The notes under the pieces: model-generated
Told to the model about the DNA's origin: nothing
What the model saw: only the letters and a program-made list of their open reading frames with translations
The model's database searches: none
Position numbers and translations under genes: made by a program
Part shown: positions 34,488-43,374 of the stretch, piece after piece
Layout of the letters: each line of letters opens with the position of its first letter
Position numbering within the stretch: position 1 is the stretch's first letter
NCBI GenBank assembly: GCA_934096945.1
Contig: CAKOND010000003.1
Span: 52,439-116,438, forward strand
Direction of reading: 5' to 3'
DNA length: 64,000 nt
From: an uncultured Bacilli bacterium
GTDB taxonomy: Bacteria > Bacillota_I > Bacilli_A > RF39 > UBA660

Positions 34488-35211
34488 ATCTTTCTTGCAA
34501 CTTTTTAGCCTCACTTACTATTTTTCCTCTTTCTTTAAAATACTGATATGTATCTATTTTTAAAATATCTAGATTCCCCTTTTTAGTACTTATATATTTA
34601 AATTTATATTTTTTTAAATATCTTTCTAATAAAAATTTATTATAGATATATTTATAATCCTTAACTTGCTTATACATTTTATATAGAAATACACCAAGGA
34701 TTAGATAATTATTTAAACTATATTTATAATTAAATAGAGTGTACAAAATAATACTTACAATACTGATAACTATATATAATTTATATGATGTTTTAAATGA
34801 AAAAAATTTATTTAATATACTTTTTAAAACTACTGAGCCATCCAAAGGTATTATAGGAAGTAAATTAAATATCATTATACTTAAATTATATTTTAAAAAG
34901 ATATCATAATCATGAATATTAATAAACTTAACTATTAAAGTAAGTAATATTTGCATAAATATACCTGCTAGAGCAAGTACTATTTCTTTATTAGTTTCAG
35001 TATTAATATCTTTTTCTACTTTTGTAATACCTCCGAAAGGATAAAGAGTTACACTTATAACTTTATATTTAAAAATGAGACATACTAAAACATGCCCTAG
35101 TTCATGAACTAAAATAATTAAACTTATTATTAAGCCTATTCTTATATATCCACATAAAAAGAGTATAAAAAGTAAATATATTGAAGTATAATCAAGCTTG
35201 ATAATCTTCAT
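34468..35211 (-). CDS. spoIVFB: SpoIVFB-like intramembrane metalloprotease (M50)
   Basis: The 247-residue protein has HELGH at residues 36-40 within a membrane helix and the second metal motif NLLPIIPLDGSVVL near 130, with five or six helices. In Bacillus SpoIVFB cleaves pro-sigma-K in the mother cell and is encoded after spoIVFA and before rplU, exactly as here. It may instead serve another substrate in a non-sporulating descendant. It overlaps the upstream gene by 20 nt. Confidence 0.87.
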   Translation of the reverse strand: MKIIKLDYTSIYLLFILFLCGYIRIGLIISLIILVHELGHVLVCLIFKYKVISVTLYPFGGITKVEKDINTETNKEIVLALAGIFMQILLTLIVKFINIHDYDIFLKYNLSIMIFNLLPIIPLDGSVVLKSILNKFFSFKTSYKLYIVISIVSIILYTLFNYKYSLNNYLILGVFLYKMYKQVKDYKYIYNKFLLERYLKKYKFKYISTKKGNLDILKIDTYQYFKERGKIVSEAKKLQERFDKTSI

Positions 35212-35785
35212 ATTTTATAAATTCATTATTCTTTTTTATTACTAAATATAATTTATCATCTTTAGTTTCGCCGATTAATTTATTTTTTTCGACATAATCA
35301 TATAGTTTTACAGAGACATTAGTTAAATTTCCATACCAAATATCTACCCCATCAACACCTTGAATAATGACAGTTTCTCCATAATCATCCTTGGTTCCTG
35401 CAAAAACTACTACTCCACTTGTTAAATTATTTATTAAAGTATTACTACTTAGACTAAGCACTTCACCATCTTTATAGTTTTCAATACTCTTATATACTAA
35501 ATGACCATTCATAACCATTTGATTATTATCATTTTTGGGAAGAACTTCTCCGAACACGCCTTCATACCACCCTTTTATCTTAGTAAAAGGAATGCTTTCT
35601 GTTAAAACATATTCTTTATAAAAAAGTAAGTTTTTATCACTTGAATTTGTAAATATTACACTAACTAAAAAGAATATCACAGCTATTAAGAACTTGGAAA
35701 TAATGGGTTTTAAATTTATTTTAGAACTTGTTTTAAATTCATGATTATTTTTTCTTTTTTTAAAAGCTTCTAGATATTCTTCCAT
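35192..35785 (-). CDS. SpoIVFA-like membrane protein with degenerate M23 domain
   Basis: The 197-residue protein has one membrane helix (about 28-46) and a C-terminal LytM/M23-like domain (SGVVVFAGTKDDYGETVIIQ, DIWYGNLTNVSVKLYDYVEK) lacking the HxxxD and HxH metal ligands. This matches SpoIVFA, which holds and inhibits SpoIVFB. Position between mreD and spoIVFB strengthens the call. Similarity is weak, so the symbol is left open. Confidence 0.75.
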   Translation of the reverse strand: MEEYLEAFKKRKNNHEFKTSSKINLKPIISKFLIAVIFFLVSVIFTNSSDKNLLFYKEYVLTESIPFTKIKGWYEGVFGEVLPKNDNNQMVMNGHLVYKSIENYKDGEVLSLSSNTLINNLTSGVVVFAGTKDDYGETVIIQGVDGVDIWYGNLTNVSVKLYDYVEKNKLIGETKDDKLYLVIKKNNEFIKYEDYQA

Positions 35786-35790
35786 TTATA

Positions 35791-36171
35791 TCACCGATAT
35801 AATTTTATGTCTTTACTATCTTTAATATAACTTATTATAATAAAGACACTATTTATAATAAACATATTAAAAAATATATTTTTAAAGTTAAAAATACTAC
35901 AAAAAACTAAATAATATATAAAAACTATACTTATATTAAAAACATAGTAATTAATTACATTATAATAATTTATTTTTAAATATTTATGTATTAAATAAAC
36001 TATAGACATAAATATAGTATTTAAAGGAAATAAATGGATTACAAATAAATCTACGAATAAACCTACGGTTAGGTTATAAATAAAACTTCTGGAATTAATA
36101 TTAGTTAGAAAGAAAAAACTTTTAAAGGGCGTAAAGTTATAAATCATGACATCAATAAATACTTTAATCAT
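35791..36171 (-). CDS. mreD: rod-shape determining protein MreD
   Basis: Hydrophobic 126-residue protein with about four or five membrane helices; the motif NLTVGLFVDLF with the charged residue in the helix fits MreD, which links MreC to the elongasome. It starts inside the end of mreC (8-nt overlap) and precedes the SpoIVFA-like gene. MreD sequences diverge strongly, so position is the main argument. It is shorter than the usual ~165. Confidence 0.8.
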   Translation of the reverse strand: MIKVFIDVMIYNFTPFKSFFFLTNINSRSFIYNLTVGLFVDLFVIHLFPLNTIFMSIVYLIHKYLKINYYNVINYYVFNISIVFIYYLVFCSIFNFKNIFFNMFIINSVFIIISYIKDSKDIKLYR

Positions 36172-36826
36172 GATTTAGCCTCCATATGAAAAGATAATCT
36201 AAAGCATCTAACCTATTTTCAATGTCTACCTTTATTACTTTTTCGATTTCTGTATCATTTAAACTAACACTTTTTACTTTTCCAACATAAATATTATCTG
36301 GCAAATTTCCAAGTCCTGATGTATATATTTCATCACCAACATTTACATTTTTATAATTATTTATGCTTGTTACAACCACTTTTCCTTCATCCGTTTTTAG
36401 AACCCCAACAGCATCATTAATTTTAACAGATATATTACTTTTTTTATTTGTTATTAAACTAACTACTGAATAATAATCATAAGTTTTACTTATTATTCCC
36501 ACTAAACCATTATTTGTTAAAACTGCATCACCAACATTTACATTATTTTTTGAACCCTTAAATATTGTTAAAGTATTACTATATTCATAAACATCTCTAT
36601 ATTTAACGCGACTTACTATAATATCTAAATTATCATCAAACTCTATATCATTTATTTTTTTTATATTATCAAGTTCTTCTTTTATATGTTTATCATAATT
36701 AATAACTATTTTACTAGTGTCTAAATTAGGATTTATAGCTGTTAAAAATCTATTTACCTGGCTTGTAAATAAAAATAGTAAAAAAACACCTAATAAAATA
36801 ATGTAATCTTTATATTTCTTTATCAT
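36164..36826 (-). CDS. mreC: cell shape-determining protein MreC
   Basis: The 220-residue protein has one N-terminal membrane helix (about 9-27), a short coiled coil and the extracellular MreC beta domain with GDAVLTNNGLVGIISKTYDY, SVKINDAVGVLKTDEGK, NVGDEIYTSGLGNLPDNIYV. MreC scaffolds peptidoglycan elongation enzymes. No mreB is adjacent; upstream is a SPOR-type protein. It shows that the organism builds a lateral cell wall. Confidence 0.93.
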   Translation of the reverse strand: MIKKYKDYIILLGVFLLFLFTSQVNRFLTAINPNLDTSKIVINYDKHIKEELDNIKKINDIEFDDNLDIIVSRVKYRDVYEYSNTLTIFKGSKNNVNVGDAVLTNNGLVGIISKTYDYYSVVSLITNKKSNISVKINDAVGVLKTDEGKVVVTSINNYKNVNVGDEIYTSGLGNLPDNIYVGKVKSVSLNDTEIEKVIKVDIENRLDALDYLFIWRLNHD

Positions 36827-36845
36827 ATTATTATTATGTCTAAAA

Positions 36846-37289
36846 TTATTTAATATATGTTAAAAATAATTTTAAGATGCTGTTATTTACGTTATCTATT
36901 ACTTCTTCTTTATCACTTTTTAGGATTATACTTTCAAAATTACTTATTTTTTCTATTAAATCTTTAGATACTCGGACTTCTTTTAGATAGTAATTTATTT
37001 CCTTATTAGTGTACATTACTTCAAGTTTTGTTTTTACATCTTCATGATATGTAAGGGCAATAATAACTCTATAATAATCATTATCCTCATAAACTATGGA
37101 TGATGCAAATGTTTTAGAAAACTCAAGGGCATTATCGTAATTTTTAAAAACACCAGTTTGGAAAAGAGTTACTACTTCTTCTTTTTTAGAGATAGCTCTT
37201 ACTTCCTTATTAATATCCCGATAGAAAAAATAAGCTAAAATACTACCGATGGATATAGAAAACAGAAGAATGCGGAAATACTTTTTCAT
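36846..37289 (-). CDS. membrane-anchored SPOR-like protein (SpoIIB-position)
   Basis: The 147-residue protein has an N-terminal anchor (about 3-21) and an extracellular part with VVTLFQTGVFKNYDNALEFS and YRVIIALTYHEDVKTKLEVM, which resembles a SPOR fold (F/Q-x-G-x-F...N-A). SPOR domains bind denuded glycan strands at division or engulfment septa. In Bacillus the SPOR protein SpoIIB lies upstream of the mre cluster, so homology is possible. The ATG at 37289 with SD GGTGAT is preferred over the in-frame TTG/GTG at 37301. Confidence 0.65.
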   Translation of the reverse strand: MKKYFRILLFSISIGSILAYFFYRDINKEVRAISKKEEVVTLFQTGVFKNYDNALEFSKTFASSIVYEDNDYYRVIIALTYHEDVKTKLEVMYTNKEINYYLKEVRVSKDLIEKISNFESIILKSDKEEVIDNVNNSILKLFLTYIK

Positions 37290-37331
37290 TTTTATCACCA
37301 ATTACATAATAGCACAAACTATTTAAAAAAT

Positions 37332-37360
37332 TTGTCAAAATAAGGAAAGTGTGCTATAAT
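37332..37360 (+). promoter_or_regulatory. promoter of the 37384-38088 gene
   Basis: TTGTCA (37332-37337), 17 bp, TATAAT (37355-37360). Confidence 0.85.
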
Positions 37361-37383
37361 ACCAAAGCAAAAGGAGAAGATAT

Positions 37384-38088
37384 ATGACATTATATATATT
37401 TCCAGAAGTAAATATGAAAGTTGAGATAGAAAAAAATAAAATATCAGTGTATGATAATTTTACAGGAAAATGTTTTTATCAATTTAAAGGAGTATTTATT
37501 TTTAAAGTTTTAGATAATAGTAATTTTATGATATTAGAAAAATATAATATAACTGATTTAGAAAGTAACTATGGTAAACAAAGATTAAGTCTTTTTAGAA
37601 TAGATGAAAAAGATTCAAAGTCTGTTAATACATTTTGTATTAGACCAAATAGTTTCAAATTAAATAAAAATCTATTATCAAATAAAGAAATAATTATTCC
37701 AGGAATTTATAAGGATTTTATTTATTCATTTGAATTTGGAAAGGTTATTTCAGATTTTTATGATAGAATTTCTTTTGATGAAGAACAACAACAGTTTTAT
37801 GTTTTAGAAAAAGTACACACAACTTTTGGGCCAATGACTTTACAAGGAGTTCTAGATATTGACGGTTTCTTACTTAATGAAAGTATGTATTCAAAAGAAT
37901 TAGATAGAGAATTTTACATTGATCCACTTAATAAAGATAGTTCAATATATAAATTAACAGATAAATTTGATAGATTAATGAGAAGAAAATCATATAAAGA
38001 ATATCTTACAAATTTGGCAAATTACGAAAAAGATTGCTATTTAACTAGAAAAAGAAAAACGGCAAAACAAAACTCATCAATTAGATGA
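37384..38088 (+). CDS. hypothetical cytosolic protein
   Basis: Unrecognised 234-residue protein without signal peptide or membrane segments. It appears beta-rich (FYQFKGVFIFKVLDNSNFMI, EIIIPGIYKDFIYSFEFGKV) with a basic, helical C-terminus (RRKSYKEYLTNLANYEKD). A second ATG at residue 11 is possible, but AAGGAG lies 8 nt before the first. It has its own promoter and terminator and is alone on the plus strand. Confidence 0.8.
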   Translation: MTLYIFPEVNMKVEIEKNKISVYDNFTGKCFYQFKGVFIFKVLDNSNFMILEKYNITDLESNYGKQRLSLFRIDEKDSKSVNTFCIRPNSFKLNKNLLSNKEIIIPGIYKDFIYSFEFGKVISDFYDRISFDEEQQQFYVLEKVHTTFGPMTLQGVLDIDGFLLNESMYSKELDREFYIDPLNKDSSIYKLTDKFDRLMRRKSYKEYLTNLANYEKDCYLTRKRKTAKQNSSIR

Positions 38089-38098
38089 GTTTTTATTT
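38069..38098 (+). terminator. terminator of the 37384-38088 gene
   Basis: AACTCATC-AATTA-GATGAGTT followed by TTTATTT. Confidence 0.88.
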
Positions 38099-38137
38099 CA
38101 TTTTTTATATATTCCAAAATAATAAATAGTAATATTT

Positions 38138-39571
38138 TCAAGAAATTCTTATCGGTGAACTTTGGCTTCCAACACCTGATACATAAATAACATTTGAATT
38201 TAAACTAAAGACTGGTCTAATAGCTGCTGTTGTAATTAATGGTAGTTTGCCACCTAATTCTGCACTTGCTATAATTCTAATTGCTGATATTGTCCATTGT
38301 GTAATATCAACAAACATCCAGTTTGCAGTTGTATATGTAGAATTATATCTACTGCCATTAGCATAATTTATGTTTGTTGTCCAATAATTTTTTGATATTG
38401 CATATCCATAGTCACTTAAATACAAAAGTCCTATCTTAGCGTCATATGTTGCGTTTACTGTTGGATTTGCAATTTCATTTTGATATGCTGTTGAAGGTGT
38501 AACATTATATAAATCTGCATAAGAATTATTTCCATACTTCCACGTTGAAATAGCTATTTTATTTGTCCATTCTGTTCCAATGTTATTTAAAAAATTTGTA
38601 TTTAAATTAGTTTTATTAAGTAAACTCGTACTCCATATAGTAGATACACTATTAGAAGCTTTATAATTGTAATAATAATAGTAACCACCAGAATAATCTC
38701 CATCAGTTCCGAGCAAAGAATTCGATGCGTAAGACTGTTTTATTAATCTTACTTTTCCATCTATTATCCCGATTATTCTATATAGATTATCTTCTGGACA
38801 AGAAACCGCAGAACTACCAAAACAAACATAATTATTTGTTGTGTCACTTGGTCCTGAATATCTATAAGAACCATCATTTATTCCATTTGTCAAAGTTCCA
38901 TCATGATGATAAATATTATTATTTCCTTGTACTCCATTATACTCTGATATAACATAATTAGCTAAAGTAATTGAAGTTATCTCAATTTTTTTTGAAACTG
39001 TTTCACTATTTTTACCATTTGAATCCTGTACATATGCTTTTATATTATATGTTCCTTTATCTAGTCCAGTAAAAGTATATGTATTATTTGCACTTTGCAC
39101 ATATGAAACACCATTATCTTTTGAATATAAATATTTTGCTATCGTTCCTGTTCCAGCTGTTGCATCAATTGTTATAGTAATTGAATTTCCATTTGATGTT
39201 ATAGAATAATTATTTATAGTTATGGGATTATATTTGTCAAAATATACATAACACTTATCTGATACATTTCCACTCATAAGTACTTGTTTAGTTGTGTTAT
39301 CCCATGAAAGTTCTCCACCATTTTCACACTTTGATAATTCTGTATTAAAAACATAACCATCTGTTGGCCAGCTACTAGATGTTGTCATTTCATAATTTCC
39401 ACTACCAGCTTCTGTTTCAAGCATCATTGATATTGTATCATAATTTTTAATCACACGTTGGCCAGGTTCTTCTAAAACTATATTTTTTCTAATTGGCAAT
39501 AAAAACGAAGATCCAAAACCAGCACTAAAAATCAATAATGCTAATATAATTTTTTTATATATTTTTTTCAT
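38138..39571 (-). CDS. secreted or cell-surface protein with Ig-like module
   Basis: The 477-residue protein has a hydrophobic N-terminal helix (about 7-25) serving as signal or anchor. Residues about 120-200 form an Ig/Fn3-like module (SITITIDATAGTGTIAKYLY, NTYTFTGLDKGTYNIKAYVQ). The C-terminal ~250 residues, rich in Asn, Ser, Tyr and Trp, hold NLYRIIGIIDGKVRLIKQSY, a YYYYYNY run and end RPVFSLNSNVIYVSGVGSQS, a repeated architecture I associate with large surface-protein sets in uncultured gut Bacillota. A decayed relative lies at 9780-10130. The promoter carries a poly-T tract. Confidence 0.82.
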   Translation of the reverse strand: MKKIYKKIILALLIFSAGFGSSFLLPIRKNIVLEEPGQRVIKNYDTISMMLETEAGSGNYEMTTSSSWPTDGYVFNTELSKCENGGELSWDNTTKQVLMSGNVSDKCYVYFDKYNPITINNYSITSNGNSITITIDATAGTGTIAKYLYSKDNGVSYVQSANNTYTFTGLDKGTYNIKAYVQDSNGKNSETVSKKIEITSITLANYVISEYNGVQGNNNIYHHDGTLTNGINDGSYRYSGPSDTTNNYVCFGSSAVSCPEDNLYRIIGIIDGKVRLIKQSYASNSLLGTDGDYSGGYYYYYNYKASNSVSTIWSTSLLNKTNLNTNFLNNIGTEWTNKIAISTWKYGNNSYADLYNVTPSTAYQNEIANPTVNATYDAKIGLLYLSDYGYAISKNYWTTNINYANGSRYNSTYTTANWMFVDITQWTISAIRIIASAELGGKLPLITTAAIRPVFSLNSNVIYVSGVGSQSSPIRIS

Positions 39572-39625
39572 TTTAACACATCCCCATTAACAATATCACA
39601 CACGATATTCTTACTTTATATTACT

Positions 39626-39652
39626 ATTATAGCCAAAAAAAAAAAAAAAAAA
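39626..39652 (-). promoter_or_regulatory. promoter with T18 homopolymer directly upstream of the -10 box
   Basis: On the minus strand 18 consecutive T (39635-39652) are followed by GGC and TATAAT (39626-39631), about 55 nt before the surface-protein start; GGGGAT is the SD. At the normal 17-bp spacing the -35 hexamer would fall at the edge of the tract (GCTTTT); TTAACA upstream would be 27 bp away. Length changes in the tract would alter promoter geometry. Confidence 0.7.
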
Positions 39653-39940
39653 GCACTATGTTAACGCATCAAATAAATTTGACAATGTTAATTAACACTA
39701 ATTGATATTATATAATAATAGTTTGTTGAATTAAAATTACGAGAATAAAAAAAAGAAGATAAGGCTCAAGTAGAATTTTATATGAACTTGGTAGATAAAA
39801 ATAGAAAAGAAATAAAAGTAATAAATACCTTTAACTTATAAATTAGCATAAGTTAAAAAACAAGACTTACGAAAGCAAGTCTTATTTGAATATTACTCTT
39901 CAATATATTTTAGGTAAATTAATACTAGAGTTATATCGAA
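39653..39940. other. intergenic region with a hairpin and a possible coding remnant
   Basis: I see no intact gene. A plus-strand stretch near 39755-39840 reads EDKAQVEFYMNLVDKNRKEI and ends NTFNL stop, which looks like a coding remnant. At 39862-39883 AAGACTT and AAGTCTT form a hairpin; on the minus strand it is followed by GTTTTTT and may be a second terminator. Confidence 0.4.
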
Positions 39941-39982
39941 GAAAAAATCATGTACATAAGTAATACCCGTAGTACATGATTT
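39941..39982 (-). terminator. terminator of the YihY-GGDEF unit
   Basis: AAATCATGTAC pairs with GTACATGATTT (11 bp) around a 16-nt loop, followed by TTTCTTC. Confidence 0.85.
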
Positions 39983-39991
39983 TATTATTCC

Positions 39992-40846
39992 CTATTTAAT
40001 TTTATTTATAGTTCCAGTTTTTTCTAATTCTATTTCTTCTTTGCGATAATTAAGAGCCATGCCAATAGTAAAGGCATATGCAAGAAGATAAAACCAAAAC
40101 ATTAATATTACGATATTAGCAAGTCCTCCATAAAAGGTTGAATAATGGGCTAAATTATTTATATAGTATGAGTAAATATATGTAATAATAACCCATGAAA
40201 AGGTGGTAAATAAAGCTCCATATCCAACATTTTTACTTCTTACCTTTTTATTCGGAGCAATTGTATAAAGTATTTTAATAAAGAAATACATTATAAGCCA
40301 AGTTATTGGTCCTTGTAAAATAGTTATAATCATGGACACATTATCTGTTACGTTACTATTTAAATCAACAAATTTAAATAATTCTATTATTTTAGTACCA
40401 AAAACTGGCACTATTAACATGAATATAAATAATAAAACTAATACAAATGTCATGATTAAAGCTTTTAATCTTCTTTTAAAGAAACCTTCTTGTTTTTCTC
40501 CATAAATAGTGTTTGATGTTATAATTATTGAAGCTGGACCATTTGATGCTATAAAGTAACCAATGATAACCACTAAAAAGAAACCTATTCCTTTTTCATA
40601 ACTTGCAGATGTTGCAAGAAGCATACTGGCTATATCACTTGAAAAAGCTGAATCTATAAAATCATATAATACATCAGTTGATAAGTTAAGAAGTGCTGCT
40701 TCATAACTTATCAGTGTAATAGTGGGTACAATAGCTAGAACAAAGAAGTAAGCTAGTTGACCTGGTAAAATTGCCATTTCAGGTTTAAATAAAACTTTTT
40801 TAAAATTTTCATAAAAATCTTTAAGTTCTAGTTTAAGCTTCTTCAT
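39992..40846 (-). CDS. YihY/BrkB family inner-membrane protein
   Basis: The 284-residue protein has six membrane helices and YihY family segments: PGQLAYFFVLAIVPTITLI at the start, GYFIASNGPASIIITSNTIY in the middle and YSTFYGGLANIVILMFWFYL near the end. The family was once called RNase BN, wrongly; its actual role is unsettled, perhaps transport. It begins inside the end of the sensor gene (14-nt overlap) and its C-terminus is charged. Confidence 0.9.
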   Translation of the reverse strand: MKKLKLELKDFYENFKKVLFKPEMAILPGQLAYFFVLAIVPTITLISYEAALLNLSTDVLYDFIDSAFSSDIASMLLATSASYEKGIGFFLVVIIGYFIASNGPASIIITSNTIYGEKQEGFFKRRLKALIMTFVLVLLFIFMLIVPVFGTKIIELFKFVDLNSNVTDNVSMIITILQGPITWLIMYFFIKILYTIAPNKKVRSKNVGYGALFTTFSWVIITYIYSYYINNLAHYSTFYGGLANIVILMFWFYLLAYAFTIGMALNYRKEEIELEKTGTINKIK

Positions 40847-42848
40847 TACTATTATTTTCCTTATTTTTCTTCATATCTTCCACAGCTTCATTTAATGCAT
40901 CTTCGATAGTTTTGATATCATCTAGAATCATACTATAACCAAATTCTGCTCCGAATTCATATGGAAGTTTTTTAATTTCTTTATTTAATTTAAAGATGTA
41001 ATTACTTACTTGTTTTTGACTATAACCTACTAAATAAATTACAAATTCATTACCATCAGTACGCATTACTTCACTATTATCAAGTTGAGTTTTAATTAAA
41101 ACATTAGCTAAAGCTTTAATTTGTTTATCTCCTTCATTATAGCCATATAAATCATTAATTTCTTGGATTTTATTTAAATCAACTACGACGATTGTCTGAG
41201 GATATATGGTATTATTATTCCATCCCTTAATGTTTTCATTTAGGAAATTTCTATTTTTTAAGCTAGTTAATTGGTCAATAAATTTCATTTTATCATCTTT
41301 TTTGATTTTTCTAGCAATAGTTATTTTCTTGCTTCTTTTGAAAATTATTAGAACTATGACTGTCACTAAAATAACTATGTAAAGAATATACTCAGCAATT
41401 TTAGTTATCATTCCACCACTTTTTATAGTTTCTTCATGATTTAAAAGTCCTTCAATAACCATTTCATTTTCATCAGAAATATCTATATACTTATTTAAAA
41501 GTTTATAAAGAGCACTATTTGTTCTAACTTTAAATGTATAATTATTTAAAATATAATCAGTATAACGTGCACTATAATTATCTAGTTTATTTTCACTATA
41601 ATAATCAAATGCGTTTTTATCTAATATTAAATTAACATTCTTTTTATTTAATTTAAACATTTCTTTAACACCACTAAAGGTTTTAACATTTATGCCTTCG
41701 ATAGTTTTAACGTAATCATATATTTTACTATTTTCTTGAACATATACAGTTTCACCAATTAATGAGTTAATCGACTTTATAACAGTATTATTGCTTTTTG
41801 GAAGTGCTATAATATATTCAATATTAAGTCCACTTGTTTGATAAAATTCATCGGTGAAATTATAGTAATTAAAGTATAAATCTACATCATTGTTTTTGAT
41901 TGCTTTTGTAAACTTATTAAAGTTTTTATATTTAGAAAAATTAAATTCAACGCCCGCAAAATTACTAAACTTACTTAAGTAAACTGCTACTATTCCACCG
42001 TATTTACCGCCCATTATTACTTCATAGGGAGAAGCATTAACAAAGCCATAATTATATGTTACACTTTGCATACTGTCTATTTCAGTATCTGTTATATTCA
42101 TATTTTGGGTAAATGATTTAAATAAATTTTTATTATAAACTTCATCAAATTTATTTTTCCATTTATTATAATATTTTGTTAAAACACTTGATAATTTGTC
42201 ATCAGTTGTGCTTAATGTAAAATATTTTTTAATGTCACTAAAATGATATACAACTTTATAATCTTTATTTAAATAAACATCTAAATACTCCATTAAAGGA
42301 ACTAACATGTAGTTTCCTTCACCTTCCATATCTAATAATAATTCATCTCGGGATTCAAATTGGGTAAATGAAACATTGGTTGCTTTTTTAATATATTTTG
42401 ATACATAACTTAAGTCAGATGATAAAATACCTACTCTTTTGCCATTTAGGTTTTCTTCACTTGCCACTAAATCTGTTGTTTTACTAACGAGTACATAATG
42501 ATCAGTGTAAAAAACTATATCTTTATCACTTATATTTGTTTTTTCATTAAAAGTAATACCGCTTGGATTATTACCAACATTAAATGTAATGGGATTGATA
42601 GTAAGTTCATATTCTTTTTCAAAACTATCAATAAAGTCATAGAAAACCCCACTTCCATCTTTGCCAAACACATTAACATTATTAATAACATTAATATTTT
42701 GAATTGTACCTATACTTTCATTAACCCAGTTTCTTTCCGCAACTGTTAGTTTATTTTTATCATTTAATAATGTGTATAGGAGTATTGCAGATGCTACTAC
42801 AACTAAAATACTAATAATTATAATAATTAAACTCTTCTTCTTTTTCAT
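40833..42848 (-). CDS. sensor with two periplasmic-binding-like domains and degenerate GGDEF
   Basis: The 671-residue protein has an N-terminal helix (about 5-26), two extracellular regions resembling type II solute-binding domains (about 45-230, with NGKRVGILSSDLSYVSKYIK; about 275-465, with SLIGETVYVQENSKIYDYV), a second membrane helix (about 485-505) and a C-terminal GGDEF-fold domain (QLTSLKNRNFLNENI, VVDLNKIQEINDLYGYNEGD). The signature is RTDGNEFVIY, DGNEF in place of GGDEF, so cyclase activity is doubtful. It shares one base with the upstream gene and overlaps yihY. Confidence 0.85.
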   Translation of the reverse strand: MKKKKSLIIIIISILVVVASAILLYTLLNDKNKLTVAERNWVNESIGTIQNINVINNVNVFGKDGSGVFYDFIDSFEKEYELTINPITFNVGNNPSGITFNEKTNISDKDIVFYTDHYVLVSKTTDLVASEENLNGKRVGILSSDLSYVSKYIKKATNVSFTQFESRDELLLDMEGEGNYMLVPLMEYLDVYLNKDYKVVYHFSDIKKYFTLSTTDDKLSSVLTKYYNKWKNKFDEVYNKNLFKSFTQNMNITDTEIDSMQSVTYNYGFVNASPYEVIMGGKYGGIVAVYLSKFSNFAGVEFNFSKYKNFNKFTKAIKNNDVDLYFNYYNFTDEFYQTSGLNIEYIIALPKSNNTVIKSINSLIGETVYVQENSKIYDYVKTIEGINVKTFSGVKEMFKLNKKNVNLILDKNAFDYYSENKLDNYSARYTDYILNNYTFKVRTNSALYKLLNKYIDISDENEMVIEGLLNHEETIKSGGMITKIAEYILYIVILVTVIVLIIFKRSKKITIARKIKKDDKMKFIDQLTSLKNRNFLNENIKGWNNNTIYPQTIVVVDLNKIQEINDLYGYNEGDKQIKALANVLIKTQLDNSEVMRTDGNEFVIYLVGYSQKQVSNYIFKLNKEIKKLPYEFGAEFGYSMILDDIKTIEDALNEAVEDMKKNKENNSNEEA

Positions 42849-43336
42849 TATTCTTCACTTTCTAGTGGGGTATTATTATTCCAAACTAGTCCGGAACCTG
42901 CCACATTTTTAGCACCAAGAATTGTAAATCCTTCACTATTTTCACTTTTTTCACACTTTAATGTAAAATTAATATCATAAAATGACAATATATCTTCATT
43001 TAGTTTTTCTAAACTAGATGCTGCCAAACTTTTTGCATCTTCAAGGGATGTATCTGATGCAAAATTTATTATAATATAAATTATTTTACCCTTTGTATTC
43101 ATGCTTACTTTCGTAACACTTTTTTCACTTTCTAAGCTTGCTTCATATTCACTTTTTAAAGTTTCAGTAATTGGATGTTTATCGATGTCTTTTAAACGGT
43201 CTCCATAAACACCTTTATTTCCTCCTAAAAAGAAAGAAAATGTTACGATAATAATAGCAATTAAGCATATTACTAAAATCATTCCAAGTACGATAAGTAC
43301 TTTGTTATTCCCCCATAATTCTTTCAATTTTTTCAT
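42848..43336 (-). CDS. hypothetical membrane-anchored protein
   Basis: The 162-residue protein has one N-terminal membrane helix (about 13-36: VLIVLGMILVICLIAIIIVT) and an extracellular domain of about 120 residues with two features, KGKIIYIIINFASDTSLEDA and a late cysteine, that I cannot assign. TAATG couples it to the sensor gene, so it may be an accessory of that sensor. It lies 38 nt after ligA. Confidence 0.78.
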   Translation of the reverse strand: MKKLKELWGNNKVLIVLGMILVICLIAIIIVTFSFFLGGNKGVYGDRLKDIDKHPITETLKSEYEASLESEKSVTKVSMNTKGKIIYIIINFASDTSLEDAKSLAASSLEKLNEDILSFYDINFTLKCEKSENSEGFTILGAKNVAGSGLVWNNNTPLESEE

Positions 43337-43374
43337 TTTTCACCTCTTCAAGTAATATTAATTATACTATGTAT

